A DNA stretch of 64,000 nucleotides. Source: Dimorphilus gyrociliatus. Its lineage: Eukaryota > Annelida > Polychaeta > Dinophilidae. The stretch spans positions 2,921,404 to 2,985,403 of the forward strand of contig CAJFCJ010000007.1 in assembly GCA_904063045.1 (NCBI GenBank), written 5' to 3'. Shown here piece after piece: positions 1-11,232 of this stretch (positions within the stretch are counted from its first letter, which is position 1; each line of letters opens with the position of its first letter). Made by a program: the position numbers and the translations under genes. The notes beneath the pieces are model-generated. The model worked only from the letters and a program-made list of their open reading frames with translations, was not told the origin of the DNA and did no database searches.

Positions 1-236
1 AGACCTTCAAAGCGACCTCCATTTTCAGAGAGAGTTGTTATAAAACGGGGTTCTTGAACTTCTACTTCTTTGAGAACGTCCACCACAACTTTGCATACAT
101 CTCGAATAGTTTTGGCTGTAGACGCTTGCCTGGATATGACCTTTTCGTTGTAGAACTTGTTGAGTTGTAGTAATAGGCGAGATTGTGACGCTAAGCGTCC
201 ATCGCTTACGTCATCGCTATTCAACATTATTGGCAT
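1..236 (-). CDS. MAB21L: mab-21-like protein, N-terminal part (runs off window start)
   Basis: Reading the minus strand from ATG at 236 gives an uninterrupted frame to base 1, about 78 residues. After a short variable leader comes the family's highly conserved N-terminus: LNKFYNEK, then an AKTIRDVCKVVVDVLKEVEV stretch, then QEPRF. Vertebrate MAB21L1/L2 have almost the same residues here. Mab-21 proteins adopt a nucleotidyltransferase (cGAS-like) fold and act in nuclear/developmental regulation of eye, limb and neural patterning; the catalytic part lies outside this window. An in-frame ATG at 275 follows a TAA and could add 13 residues; the 236 start is preferred because the conserved block begins soon after it. 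Family assignment is strong; orthology to L1, L2 or L3 is not resolvable from this fragment. Confidence 0.93.
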   Translation of the reverse strand, partial: MPIMLNSDDVSDGRLASQSRLLLQLNKFYNEKVISRQASTAKTIRDVCKVVVDVLKEVEVQEPRFITTLSENGGRFEG

Positions 237-1157
237 GTTCGAATTCTGAATAGACTCGGTACAGTGTGGTAACATGGCGCCTTACCAAGCAGATCTGCAC
301 CAGCCATGAGAGTTTGATTGACGGACGGCGCCCCGCCCCTAGCTCCGCCTTTTTCAACGGTAGCTCCTTCCTTACCTACAGAGCCTTTTCTTACAAAAGT
401 ACTCACCGGCTTTTTCAATTATCGAACAGAATAGCCGTTCAATAGATATTAGTAACATTTCAATTTGATCTTGTATTTTGATAAGCAGTCATTGTAAGCC
501 TTATCTAGCCAAAAAAAAGGGCTTAGAATGAACATGTACCCCCGCTGTCCTTAGCTTCTCTTACTCTTTCCACCCCTTTTCCCTCTCTCAAACAAAAGGT
601 AAAGCAGGTTCGCGTGTTAAAGAGCCATCAAGGAAGAAATGACTCCCTGTAGCTGACCACTAGTAGCGTGATCAGTGGTAATTTACTGAATTCTATGCAT
701 TTTCAAACAGCATTTACTGCTTCAATATAGGTTATATATATATTTGTTTATTTATCTAGATATCATACCCCCTATGTGTGCTCAACAGTTAGGAGAGCGG
801 TCAATATCTTGAATAATGAATAATAATAAGGAAGAATAAAAGACCGTGGAATTGGAAAAGGAGTGAAAAAAACATCATCGATTAGAAAGATAGATACTTA
901 ATACTTATAATGAGAGACTGCGCTCGACGCCGAGCAATTAACACTAATGGTGCGACTAAGATCACAGAGCGTACCGACAACCGACTGCTTAATAAAAACA
1001 GAATTATTGGGATAAGTTTTCTTCGAATGAGTGTATTCTCATCCCTTTAAATAGCTATAGCTTTAATGTATTCATATTAAATGATAAGGTTAGATTATAT
1101 CGAGCTGGTAATGGCTGATGGCTATATAATGTAGAGTTTAAAGAGAGATGTGTGTAG

Positions 1158-1200
1158 ATATATATATATAATTGTATTTACAAAGAGAGAGAGAGAGAGG
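1158..1200. repeat. TA and GA microsatellites
   Basis: A short (TA)n run at about 1158-1171 is followed by (GA)n at about 1184-1200. They are simple low-complexity tracts in non-coding DNA with no flanking duplications. Confidence 0.85.
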
Positions 1201-2589
1201 AGAAAAAGAAGAAGAAGAGTTGGAAGTTATTAATGATGTATTTTTCGACGGTCCCTAGGCATAAGATGGCAATGTTTATAATAGAAAATGACCTTAAGCC
1301 TAATTGTCATTCGATGCTATAGTCGGTCTGTTTTCTATTTGGCAGCCAGCTTGTTATCAGCAAAGCAGCCTGATAAAGATTTTGTAAAATTCATCTAGGA
1401 TTTCATAAATTCGCTCAAAAAGAGCATCTATCATTACGTCATCCTATCATACATAGGTAAAATGAAACCATTTGCTTCTCTTTGACAATAACTTGCATAC
1501 GGAAGATAAATTGGCGTGTCGTGTAATTTTGTCACGTCGTCCGTCTTCGACCCTCTCGAGGTGGAGCGTCTGAACAAAATGCTCCATTATTGCAACACAC
1601 CATTAGTACCATTTAGCAGACGGTAAAATAGTTCAACCTGCTTCTATGTCATCATTCAAATATTTTAGAGATGAAAAGTAGCAGCGACTGATGGACAAGA
1701 GCTTGTCCGCCCCTTTAGTCGTTCAAAAGATAATAAGACATTCAGCGACGCCTGAAATGAGTTGTAGCGTTCAACGGCGTGTGAAATGAGCAGTGTCGGA
1801 GCGAGTTTTTCAGTTTGTGTATATTTGCAGTAATTAGGAGACTTCAAAAGAATTAAACGAGGGCCGCCTTTACAATGTCTGTCATTCTAAAAACAGCTGG
1901 TTTTTTCTTTATGTAAAACACGTGCTACGGCCTGTACACACATAGCGTGTTGTAATTTTTATTTTACATAGGCCTAAACACGAAAACATCCCTCCTCTAT
2001 TATTAATCAAGTATAATTTTGTAAACATTTCGCTTATTTTATAGATTTGATATAATAAATGTAAGAAAAAATTATTTAAGATGTATTTAACCTTTTATTC
2101 CTTAACTTTTACTCATTTTTTATTGTTTATTCTATCAAAATCTGATTATTTTTAGCCCATATGGTACATTATGAATGAATAATGATCGCATCTATTACGC
2201 AATCACCCATAACTATTAAGTAATGGCGAATGCAGTGCACTCGGCGTGAACCGCAAAAGCTGCAAAAATTCTACCGGAGTAACAAATGGAATGCTTATAG
2301 GATGTGACAGCACCGTCGTTTGCTCGAATTCTAAGGCTTCACTGATAATTTAGATAATATATGAACGGTAAGAACGTAAAAGGCGGGATAGAAGGTAGGA
2401 AGAGGATATATATGAGGAAAAAAAAAGGCCTCAGTTTATAAGGGCTATATATCAACTACTCGGATTAAATAAATTGTACTAGTTAAGTACCAAAACGTAC
2501 ATTGCTAAGTTGGACAGATGAATCAAATTACGCATTAATTATATTATTAATGAGACCTAGACTAAGAGTCCATTTTATTTTTCGATTTA

Positions 2590-2970
2590 ATAGCTATTAG
2601 TATTGTAATAACGCAGACAGGTGGCGTCGACCTATATTTTTTGGAACGGCGAAGGAGATAAGCAATGAACGATTGGCCCAAGGCTATTAATTTATCAGTG
2701 AATATTGCTGGTTAGATGGCGCTGGTAACCCGTATCCAACGATATTATCCTATCTATCCATCAACGGTTCAGTGCACACCATGCAATCTGGATGGTCTGG
2801 CACGGTTATGGTCCAACTATTTTCCGATAATAGTTTGCTTAGGGCGCGTGGCGGAGATTCTCCGCAGTTATAGCGCCGCTGCTTGACATTTGTCTGACAG
2901 TAATGACAGTGAATGGTGCATTAAACTCGCCACTTAAAGCTTCTTAGCTTGTTTTTCTTTTGTTCCCTTT
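2590..2970. promoter_or_regulatory. candidate cis-regulatory stretch upstream of mab-21-like
   Basis: This non-coding stretch is visibly less AT-biased than its surroundings. It contains an E-box (CAGGTG near 2619) and two TGACAG (Meis/TALE-type) motifs at about 2895-2900 and 2904-2909. Motif presence alone is weak evidence, and conservation data would decide. It could regulate the mab-21-like gene 2.4 kb away or the zinc-ribbon gene. Confidence 0.25.
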
Positions 2971-3189
2971 CTAACCTCTTTTCTTTAAATCTGCTCATAT
3001 TTAAACCCTTTGACGTTTCAATCCCTTTTAAAAGTTAAAAACAATAATCAGCATTATAGGTCTACATTGACAAGACAATTAGAGAGTAGGTAGTGAAATT
3101 CTCGTAACAGTCGCATCTGTTGGCGTTCTACAGTTTTCTATTACTTTAAATGGAGAGAACTTAAGATGCTCGATAAAGAAACGTAGAGG

Positions 3190-3320
3190 TGACGGTTGAT
3201 AGGGCGTTATTTGACGCTCGGCGGGCGTCTGAACTAAGAAGCTTACTGAGTCATTAACGTCACACTTTGACGTCTTCCCTTCTGACGTGCCGGCGCCGGT
3301 GTGGCGTTCTATTACGTAAT
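3190..3320. promoter_or_regulatory. cluster of CRE/AP-1-like bZIP motifs
   Basis: Within about 130 bp there are TGACG half-sites near 3190 and 3212, TGAGTCA at 3247-3253, CGTCA at about 3258, TGACGTC at about 3268, TGACGTG at about 3293 and the palindrome ATTACGTAAT at 3311-3320. The density is unusual for AT-rich DNA. It sits just past the 3' end of the zinc-ribbon gene and upstream of mab-21-like. Function is inferred only. Confidence 0.3.
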
Positions 3321-3368
3321 ATTTTAAGTCAAAACCGAAGTTGTATTGAAAACGGTCTAAGAAAACTC

Positions 3369-3374
3369 TTTATT
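3369..3374 (-). terminator. polyadenylation signal of the zinc-ribbon gene
   Basis: On the minus strand AATAAA lies about 120 nt downstream of the stop codon at 3493-3495, a normal distance for cleavage and polyadenylation. Confidence 0.45.
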
Positions 3375-3492
3375 TCGTATCTCTTTAGCATTTTGATAAT
3401 AGAAAGAAGAAAGATCTTGACGATAAAATCAAAGATAGAAAGAATGAAAGAATAATAAAAAGAAAATAGACTATAAAAGTTTCATTCTTTCC

Positions 3493-4818
3493 TTAAACGG
3501 GGGTCGATTTTCTTCTTTGTAAAATTGGTTGTTCATCCCTAATTATGGCCGATGCTATTAAGGGGCCAATTAGTTTTCCAATACAATAGCCAACGTTACT
3601 TCCCGTTACTCCGAATATAGCTTTACCTATTATTGAAATACCTTGTTCAGCTGCCTGTACGATTACCTCTTGCATCCATCGTCTGTCATTGTTCTCTTTG
3701 GCATTGATTATCTTCCAAAAACAGCTTCCCCCTTCTAAAAGAAGATTGGCCGCTAATAAGGTTTCCTTCTTTTCTTCCATGATCGGAAGAGATTGGACTT
3801 TTTCATTATTGTCATTTACGTACATTTGAATTCTTTTCAATTTTTCACGTAAAAAATCACTTAGGTCATCATTTTTATTTCTGTTTTTTTCTTTCGTAGA
3901 TGAGATTAGGCCATCTATAAAATCTAGGGCATTGTAAAATAATTCATTATGCGGTTGTCCGACACGTTTTTCAGCTTTTTCAACTACATTCCTTACAATA
4001 CAATCAATTTCTTTGAACAAAAGATGTCGCTTCAGGTCGATGCGAACATCGTGCTTAACAACGCCATCTTTCGGCCTATTTTCGACTACTCTTAAGGTTT
4101 TGTCATTAGTTGCGGTAACGACTGCGTATCTTAAATAACCTTTCCCCTTATAAAAACATATCAAATCTCCAATTTTCACTGTTGATAATTTTGAGATTCT
4201 CTTTAGAGAAAAATTTGCTTTAGGCAAGAAAAGTTCATGATCGGAGAGAGGTTGAACGACTTTGCAAAAAATGCAATTAATCCTCTCGATAGTAGCATCG
4301 TTTTGATTTAATGTCAAAATCACGTTATATTTAGATGGTCTTCCACATCCGCCACACGTTGGTTCTAAATCGTTAGGAAGCTGATTTGGCAGAGAGGCCC
4401 CTCTGCCACATGAGCATTTAATTCCGCTGGCCATTCCATCCTCAAAAGAGATTGTGCAAGTATTTCTCTTAGAACCTTGACAAACGTCATTTGAACATCT
4501 GAGACTTGGTGAATAATCATTTATAAAACCTCTTACACTCTCTCTTCTCTTTTTACAAACTTTGCAGATCAAATTGTTATTTTCGGCTAGCAGATCGTCT
4601 TTTGAAGTCGTTCCGCAATTCCTACAGGGTTCTAAAATTAGATTCATCTCCAACTTATCTGATTTAGAACAATCTCGTCTTCGCACTTGCCCACAGTTTC
4701 TACATTCATGGAGCTTTCCGTCACAAACTGCCCAATTTGAAGGAATTTTCGTCAGGACTTGGCATCGTGGACAAGTGTCAACGACTACCTGGAAATTGAT
4801 TTGATCATCCATCAACAT
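3493..4818 (-). CDS. zinc-ribbon protein with a degenerate LRAT/NlpC-like domain (441 aa, single exon)
   Basis: I do not recognise this as a named gene. Residues 16-185 hold four CxxC-type zinc ribbons (cysteine pairs near 16/19 and 39/42; 65/68 and 85/88; 108/113 and 135/137; 155/158 and 182/185). Residues about 213-305 read like an LRAT-type domain: GDLICFYKGKGYLRYAVV, then a helix ending AEKRVGQ, then FYNALDF. In active LRAT/H-rev107 proteins the first motif carries a catalytic His (YxHWA-like) and the last a catalytic Cys (NCEHF-like). Here these positions are Arg230 and Ala297, so acyltransferase activity is not expected. The tail (about 385-425) is Gly/Ile-rich and may contact membrane. 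The gene has no introns, unlike its neighbours, and could be an old retrocopy. Coding status is confident; the LRAT reading is inference. Confidence 0.8.
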   Translation of the reverse strand: MLMDDQINFQVVVDTCPRCQVLTKIPSNWAVCDGKLHECRNCGQVRRRDCSKSDKLEMNLILEPCRNCGTTSKDDLLAENNNLICKVCKKRRESVRGFINDYSPSLRCSNDVCQGSKRNTCTISFEDGMASGIKCSCGRGASLPNQLPNDLEPTCGGCGRPSKYNVILTLNQNDATIERINCIFCKVVQPLSDHELFLPKANFSLKRISKLSTVKIGDLICFYKGKGYLRYAVVTATNDKTLRVVENRPKDGVVKHDVRIDLKRHLLFKEIDCIVRNVVEKAEKRVGQPHNELFYNALDFIDGLISSTKEKNRNKNDDLSDFLREKLKRIQMYVNDNNEKVQSLPIMEEKKETLLAANLLLEGGSCFWKIINAKENNDRRWMQEVIVQAAEQGISIIGKAIFGVTGSNVGYCIGKLIGPLIASAIIRDEQPILQRRKSTPV

Positions 4819-5331
4819 CGTTTAGATGAATGTAAATCTAAATTTGATGATATTAAATTTTGATTGAGTACTACTCAAACAATTTTCAACCTGCTTTTCT
4901 TTTCAACCACTAAAGATTTCCCGCCTTTTTTCTAATCCCTTCAATACTATCGTTGCTAAGCCGCCATTTATAAACAAAGATGAGCTTTATTTGCAAAGCT
5001 TGTGCAGGGGGTGAAAAGGGCCTCAATAAAAAAAAATACGTAATAATTATAATAAACAAGAACGTTTTTTAATGAATTTTTCAAAGAATTATTAATTTAA
5101 ATCCTAAAGCAGACAATGTAAAGAGCCAACAAACACTTTTACGACAATTTAAGAACAACATTTTCTGTTTAAAAACAACAAAGAATCAATAAGCAAGAGT
5201 GTATAATAGAGCTTTTTTTTATTTGGAAATTGATTGGTTGATCGTCGGCCAGTGATCGATTTGTGCATGTAGCTAACTGTCAGAATGAGTAAGCTACCCG
5301 AATCGTCGACCTCTTAATAGAGGAGAAAGCA
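4819..5331. promoter_or_regulatory. head-to-head intergenic region (zinc-ribbon gene / CERKL-like)
   Basis: 513 bp separate two divergent start codons, so both promoters must lie here or within it. It is AT-rich, with an ATTGG (inverted CCAAT) at about 5231 near the CERKL side. No TATA element can be assigned with confidence. Confidence 0.4.
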
Positions 5332-6598
5332 ATGGATTCTAGTCACCAATATCCAGCCGATGAGTACAGAGTAAATAAATCAGCTAGAAGTAGACGAAGG
5401 GATAAACATCAAAAAAATGGTTTACGAGGATCTTACGATTTCGAAAATAATGATTTGTCTGCTATTTTCGAAATTGAGGGTCAAACCTACGACGTGGTGC
5501 TAACGGATACTTCAATAACATGGTCTAATGTTGCTGGGTCGGATAAAGTACCAAAATTAAAGAAAAAACAATCGTTTTTTAAGAAGTTAGTAAATGCTGC
5601 TCGACATAAAGATGACTATAGAAGGGAGCCTACAGATTGTATCAACCTAGATGAAATTTTGGGTGCAGCTATTCATCGAATTAGACGAGCGGGTCAGCCA
5701 GAAGGTCAGGGTGTTTGTCAGGTATTTCAAATAATTATTAATATCTTTTCTAATAAGCGTATCGCAATTATTTAATAAATAACAGATAGCAACGTATGTT
5801 GTAATAAATATATTATATCTACAGGGGATAGCTTTATATTTATTCGAGTATAGAGGACAAAATAAGTGGCGAGAAAGAATTGTTTATCTAAACCATCCAA
5901 GTGAAGAGATGTGTTCAAAATTCGTAACTAAAATCCAGAGTGTGATTCAAGGTGATTCACCCGTAGATGACTATGGGATTTTTTTTTCACATAATCGATT
6001 ATTAAACCTTAAGCCTAATATTAGGACTATTTCTACTTACCTTTTATACTAATATCAATATATTAGACGTATAAAGCGTTATACTTATATATATATTATA
6101 TATATATATTTATACATATATAAATATTGATTGTAATATATTTAGTTTAAAGTGCATATTCAAAGATAACTACTAATTGTTCATTGAAAAGTGTATGATA
6201 GTAATGAAAAACTGCTGATTTTTCATATTTTTTGATTTAAAACTATATATACTGTCTATATATTGCATATATATTCATATGCTAATATATATATATATAT
6301 ATACTTATATATATATATTTTTTTACCAGGCAAAACCGAAAGGCCAAAGAAGACAAGAATATTCTTGCAACATTTTTCTGGTAAGAAGAATGGTAGAACT
6401 ATATTCAAAGAGAAAATTAGGCCAATACTCGATGCCTCTGGAAATAAGTCAGAATTGACTGGTATGAATTAAATATGAGTAATTGGGATTATGTCCTTAG
6501 CTCTATTCTATAAAGATTTTATTTATCTTTATTTATTTAAAAAATTTATATAGTGAGAGAAATTAATGAAAAAAGGACTCTTTCTCTTTCCTTCTCTG

Positions 6599-6635
<37 letters not shown>

Positions 6636-9600
6636 TAATATATAATATAAGCCTCATTTGTCATATGCATATTTCATATTATGAAATATATAACATATCA
6701 ATAATTACTAATAATTAGGTTACTTTATTCCTATTTGTTATGTAGATTTGATTTTTCTTCCAGAAATTCTAAACGACGGAGATATCAGCCGATATTTCAA
6801 ACACTTAAACCTTTCAGAATACGACAGGTAAATTATAAATGTCTATTCCAAATAGGCTTATAAAGTTGATATCTATTTTAAGATCAATATAAGAAAAAGA
6901 ATCATTTTGTTTTATAAAATAATAAACAAAAAAACTATTGCAGTATGTTGGTTATTGGAGGTGATGGTACAGTTAATCAGGTGGTAACTGAATTAATTTC
7001 AAAGACACAAATAGAATGCGGTAAAGAAATGAGGATTGATAGGAATCCGATTAGATGCGAAATACCTTTGGGTGTTATACCTATAGGTAAATATTATTTT
7101 ATACATTATCTCGCTTAGAAAGAGTGTTAATGACCTTAAACATTAAATTTATCTTTTCTGCCTATATGCTTTTATATATTAGTATATATATATTAGTATA
7201 TAAATCTTATATTCAATCGTTATTTTTACGATCTTTTCTGTTATCTATTCCAGTTATTGCCATCTTAACTTCCTTTATATGTAAAAGTTATTGATTAGCA
7301 TAGGAAAAATGTTAAATTTTTTAGTGATATTTTACTTGATTGAGTAGATATATTGATTTATTGTTAATAATAACTTGTACATTTATTTGTTCTCTTTTGT
7401 CTTTCATCTTTTTTTAGGAACCACTAATCAGGTGGCTAACTCTGTGATAGGAATTGATGACGTCATATCAAGTACAATACAATTTGTTTTGGGTTATAAA
7501 AGACTCGTTGACGTTATGTCAGTGTGGAAAGATGACAGGTTTCTCCAGTGCGCTTTTACAGCTCACTACGGATTTTTCGGAATGGTTTGTAAATATTTCG
7601 CGAGATTTAGCGTTCTTGGAGATAAAAAGATTGAACTATCTGTTGGTAAAGCATTATCACAAAAGAAATTCAAGTATGTTGAATATTTTGTTTTGAACGG
7701 AATGACTTTTAAGCCGAATATCAAATACTATTTAGAGAATACGAATGCGAAATAGAATATTTACCGGTTGAACCAGATCGCCTTCAAGGTCACAGAAATG
7801 AATACTGCCGGCAGGGGTAATAGTCTCATTATAAAAGAATTTATTTTTTAATTAAAACGAAACTGGTTACTTTCCCTTGAAAATAATCTAGTTGTACTCA
7901 ATGTATTGGAGCGTCACCGACAACTCCAAGAACTTCTAGATATAGTGACGCTATTGAGGAATTAGACCCATTAAACCAAAGCGGAAATAGTAGTACAATA
8001 GGTAAACATTGAATAAAATTCTGTATTTTATCATCCAATTTGCGTTTTTTTTGGTACAATCTATCTATTTATCTATGTATTTATCTATCTTTCTCTTTAT
8101 TTTTCTCTTCTATCAATGATTAATCTATAATCCGTTTATACTCTATCCTTTTTCTTATTGCTAACTTGCTCTAATATCGTTGTGCTGTTAATTATTTTGT
8201 TCTCTTTAGCTAATTCCGCTTGTCAAGATCCATTTGATTCGTCAAATACAAGCGCTATGTTTATGAGTATGTACTCAATTTCTATTTTCGATTTTCTCTC
8301 TTATGTCTTATTTCCATAGCCATCATCATTCCTATCTCTACAGATTTATATCTAATGAATGGTCTTTTATTTCCCTTAGATCTTACGGAAAATGCAGATG
8401 ACAAATGGAAGCATTTAAAAGGTTCCTTCCTAAACATAACATTACTCAGTATACCGTGAGGATATTCATAGTATATGATAATATTATATAAATTAAGACG
8501 AGAAATAATTAATTTTCCAGAGCTATGAGTAGATTAGCACCATACGGAATTAATCAGTTCGGCCATTTAGGAGATGGAATAATGGATTTAATAGTAGTAA
8601 AGGGTACGGATAGAAGGGAATTTGTAAGATATTTAAAGAGGCATGGTAGTGAAAAGAACGCTGTACGATTGCTATTTAATTTAATTTACATGATATCAAT
8701 TTATTCTTATATTAATTTTTTTTATTAATATAGTTAACGTTACCTTTCATTGATCATTTTAAATGTTCGGCGGTAAGGGTTGTTGCCAGGAATAGGGAGA
8801 CATGGAATCACAAAGATTATTCCTATCACGACGTTCAATATAGTATGGAACAGCAGCAAAGGGTAATTTAATTCCCTTTCTTTCTTTATTCTTATTTCTA
8901 TATGTATTCTGCAATTTATAATTAGAAATAATAATATACACAAAATACGAGAAAATATTAAGAAACTTAAATAATAGAGTATGCTGCATACAATTATACT
9001 CTTCCGGAAATAGTCTAGAAGCATTGGTTAGGGTTAATTTTCATTAAGATGCAACGTTTTTTTTTATCTAAACGTGGGTGATCCATGCCTGAGAGAACAT
9101 CAGATGCGAGTTGTATTCTTATTTTACCATAGTTATCAAAGTCTTTTGTGAGGAGAAGGAAAAAAACACGGAAAAGAGGAGAGAGAGGGGAGAGGGGGGG
9201 GGGGGGTGAGAAGGGGATTATTCCTTATGTCAACGAAAATATTACGTTCGCTAGTTGAATAATTTCGTATATTTATAAATAAAAGTGCAATATTCTGTAA
9301 ACTTATTAAAAGTAAGTAATTCTCCACAGATGGCTCAAAGAAAGCAATCTTTAAGTAAATCTGTTGACGTCATAGACGAAATTGGAGATAGCGATGACGA
9401 CGATGATAGCGACTCGGAGGACTATAGTCGTCCTCCTTCTAGGTCATCATCTCGCCGAAGCGTGCAGGTAATTCCAATTGGCCTTAGGAAGGGGAAGTGC
9501 AAAAATAAGTTGCTGTTTGTGTGATTCAATTTCGTTACTTTTCTTCTATTTTCACTTCCGTTTGTCTTTGTTTTTTATAGTCTTTAAACTGTATCAATTT

Positions 9601-10768
9601 TTTTCTATATAATATTTTATTCTATCCCCTTCCATTACTCTTATTATTATCGCTATTATTAACATTATTATTATTAATATTATTATTATTGTTATTAACA
9701 TTATTATCATTATTATCATTATTATTATTGCTATTATTGGTATTATGTTATATATTATTAGATTCTTTTGTGGAGTGTATAAGCTTTTTTCTCCTTGTTG
9801 TTGCACAATTTCATTTGCATACTTAGAGTCGAAATGATTCGCAAACTCGCACACAACGTCACTCTGTCACATCAAATGGTTGGACAGCCGAAGAAAGACA
9901 AAGGAAAAATGCAAATGTTGACATGTTTTCTGCCAAACAAACTTCAAATAAGACGGTAAATTGAACAAAATGAGGGAAGAGAAATACGTTCAATTCTCTT
10001 CCTCTTCACTGCTATAAATTTGCCTAATTTCTTTCGCTTGTCTTGCATTAATTATCTCTAAATTTCTCTTTTTATCATTTTTAATTGATGTAATAATTAC
10101 ATAAAATAAAAATACTTAGAAGGAGCGTCGTGGGTCATTTACTCAAGGAGGCTGGACTAATGAAGGATGCGAAATAAATGATGAAAAGGAACCTGCAAGA
10201 ATGAGTAGAAGACAAAGTGAAAAAGTTTGCTATTTGGATCCGTTTACTATTTGATTGTAATTAAGTTTATCTGTCTATTAAACAGAAGCCACCATCTAAG
10301 AGTTGGAATGGTAGCTTAGTAAATATATCCGATAGGAGAAAATCGGAACAACCTCTTCCAATTAATTTACGCCCAACCTTCCAAGTGAGCTTATATTTAT
10401 CTTTAAATAGCAGAGGAAACTAATTTATATATTCTATATGTTGACATTAAATTTTTTTAAAAGGATCAAAATAGAAGACGATTAGCAAGAAAAGAAAGAA
10501 AAAAGAGTGAAAGACGGAGGTTAAAAGCTGAGAGAAAAGCAAGAGGTCTCTGGGCCCTTGATATGACTACAAAGGGTGAAAATGATCTAGAATTTCGGTA
10601 AGAAATCATGATATGAACCATATACTATATAACCAGGGCTATTAATTCCCTAATATTTTTATAACATTAACTAGAATTCATAATGGTATTTTATCATTGT
10701 CTGGCTGCGGAGTTTGCTATGAATACGATCCGGATGATGTCGGATTTGGTTGTTTGGCCCTCTTTTGA
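5332..10768 (+). CDS. CERKL: ceramide kinase-like protein (18 exons, 801 aa)
   Basis: Joining exons 5332-5721, 5825-5951, 6330-6461, 6764-6827, 6944-7086, 7418-7673, 7736-7816, 7892-8001, 8210-8266, 8380-8455, 8521-8662, 8734-8862, 9330-9467, 9827-9955, 10120-10224, 10286-10384, 10464-10597 and 10675-10768 gives one 2406-nt frame with GT-AG introns. The N-terminus (about 40-170) is a PH-like domain. The diacylglycerol-kinase-type catalytic domain follows, with the nucleotide-binding GGDGT at 243-247 and GTTN at 286-289. The GTTN form and the KRHGSEKN segment match CERKL better than CERK. The end (EFRIHNGILSLSGCG) matches the family's C-terminal strand. A 200-residue insert before it, rich in Asp/Ser and then Arg/Lys, is absent from vertebrate proteins; its RRRLARKERKK-like run could be a nuclear signal. 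The enzyme family phosphorylates sphingolipids, though CERKL's own substrate is disputed. The 10224 and 10464 splice sites are the weakest. Confidence 0.9.
6285..6319. repeat. TA microsatellite in CERKL intron 2
   Basis: A dinucleotide TA tract lies immediately upstream of the acceptor at 6328-6329. The intron also has other TA-rich runs (about 6085-6120). Confidence 0.85.
6593..6636. repeat. compound CT/TA microsatellite in CERKL intron 3
   Basis: (CT)n at about 6593-6619 passes directly into (TA)n at about 6619-6636. Confidence 0.9.
9641..9746. repeat. imperfect ATT trinucleotide array in CERKL intron 13
   Basis: About 105 bp of TTA/ATT triplets with scattered substitutions. It produces a spurious minus-strand frame of Ile/Met repeats that is not a gene. 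Confidence 0.9.
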
Positions 10769-11232
10769 CGGGATATTTCATTGTTAAACATAAATATAGG
10801 TCTATACAAATATGTTCTAATTTTGATTTTATTCATTCAGTATAAATAGAAATTATACTGTATCGTGTATTTTTTTTTTTATAAAAAAAAATTTCTAAAT
10901 AATCCGTCCATTTGTTTTTTTTCTCTATTTGCTGTGATAAAGGTCTTACAAAACAGAGGAAGAGTGTTTTGTATATTTAGTTTGAAAATGTTTTTTTTCC
11001 ATTAAAGAAATACAATTTTAATTTTTTATATCATTTATCTGTATAAAAAGAATCATATTCCAGTCACGGCATCTCTAATATCATAAATCAAGTAACATTT
11101 TGAAAGAGGAGCAATATTACAAATTTTTTTTAAATACATTCTTCATATATAAAGTATATAATTTACATTTACTCTATATATGCTTTTTTTTTTCTTTTTT
11201 TGGTGTTTTCTCTAATGGTAGAGTTTGAAAAG
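10769..11232. other. tail-to-tail intergenic region (CERKL / EPAC)
   Basis: 464 bp between two convergent stop codons. It is very AT-rich with long T runs and an ATTAAA-type signal near 11002 on the plus strand. The two 3' UTRs must share or overlap this space. No gene was seen. Confidence 0.6.

Larger units (their letters stand above)
237..3492. other. intergenic region between mab-21-like and zinc-ribbon gene
   Basis: About 3.2 kb with no credible coding region; open frames of about 60 codons on either strand have no family resemblance. It holds short simple repeats near 1158-1200, a stretch of more balanced base composition at about 2590-2970, and a cluster of TGACG-type motifs at about 3190-3320. 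It lies upstream of the mab-21-like start, so it is the natural place for that gene's promoter and enhancers. No tRNA, rRNA or transposon ends were recognised. Confidence 0.6.

Noticed and set aside
1665-1847. 60-codon minus-strand frame
   Set aside because: Isolated, without motif or splice partners; about the length expected by chance.
6263-6472. Plus-strand frame beginning with Tyr-Ile repeats
   Set aside because: The start is translated TA microsatellite. Only the part from 6330 is real, as CERKL exon 3.
9594-9854. Minus-strand Ile/Met-rich frame
   Set aside because: It comes from an ATT repeat array in a CERKL intron.
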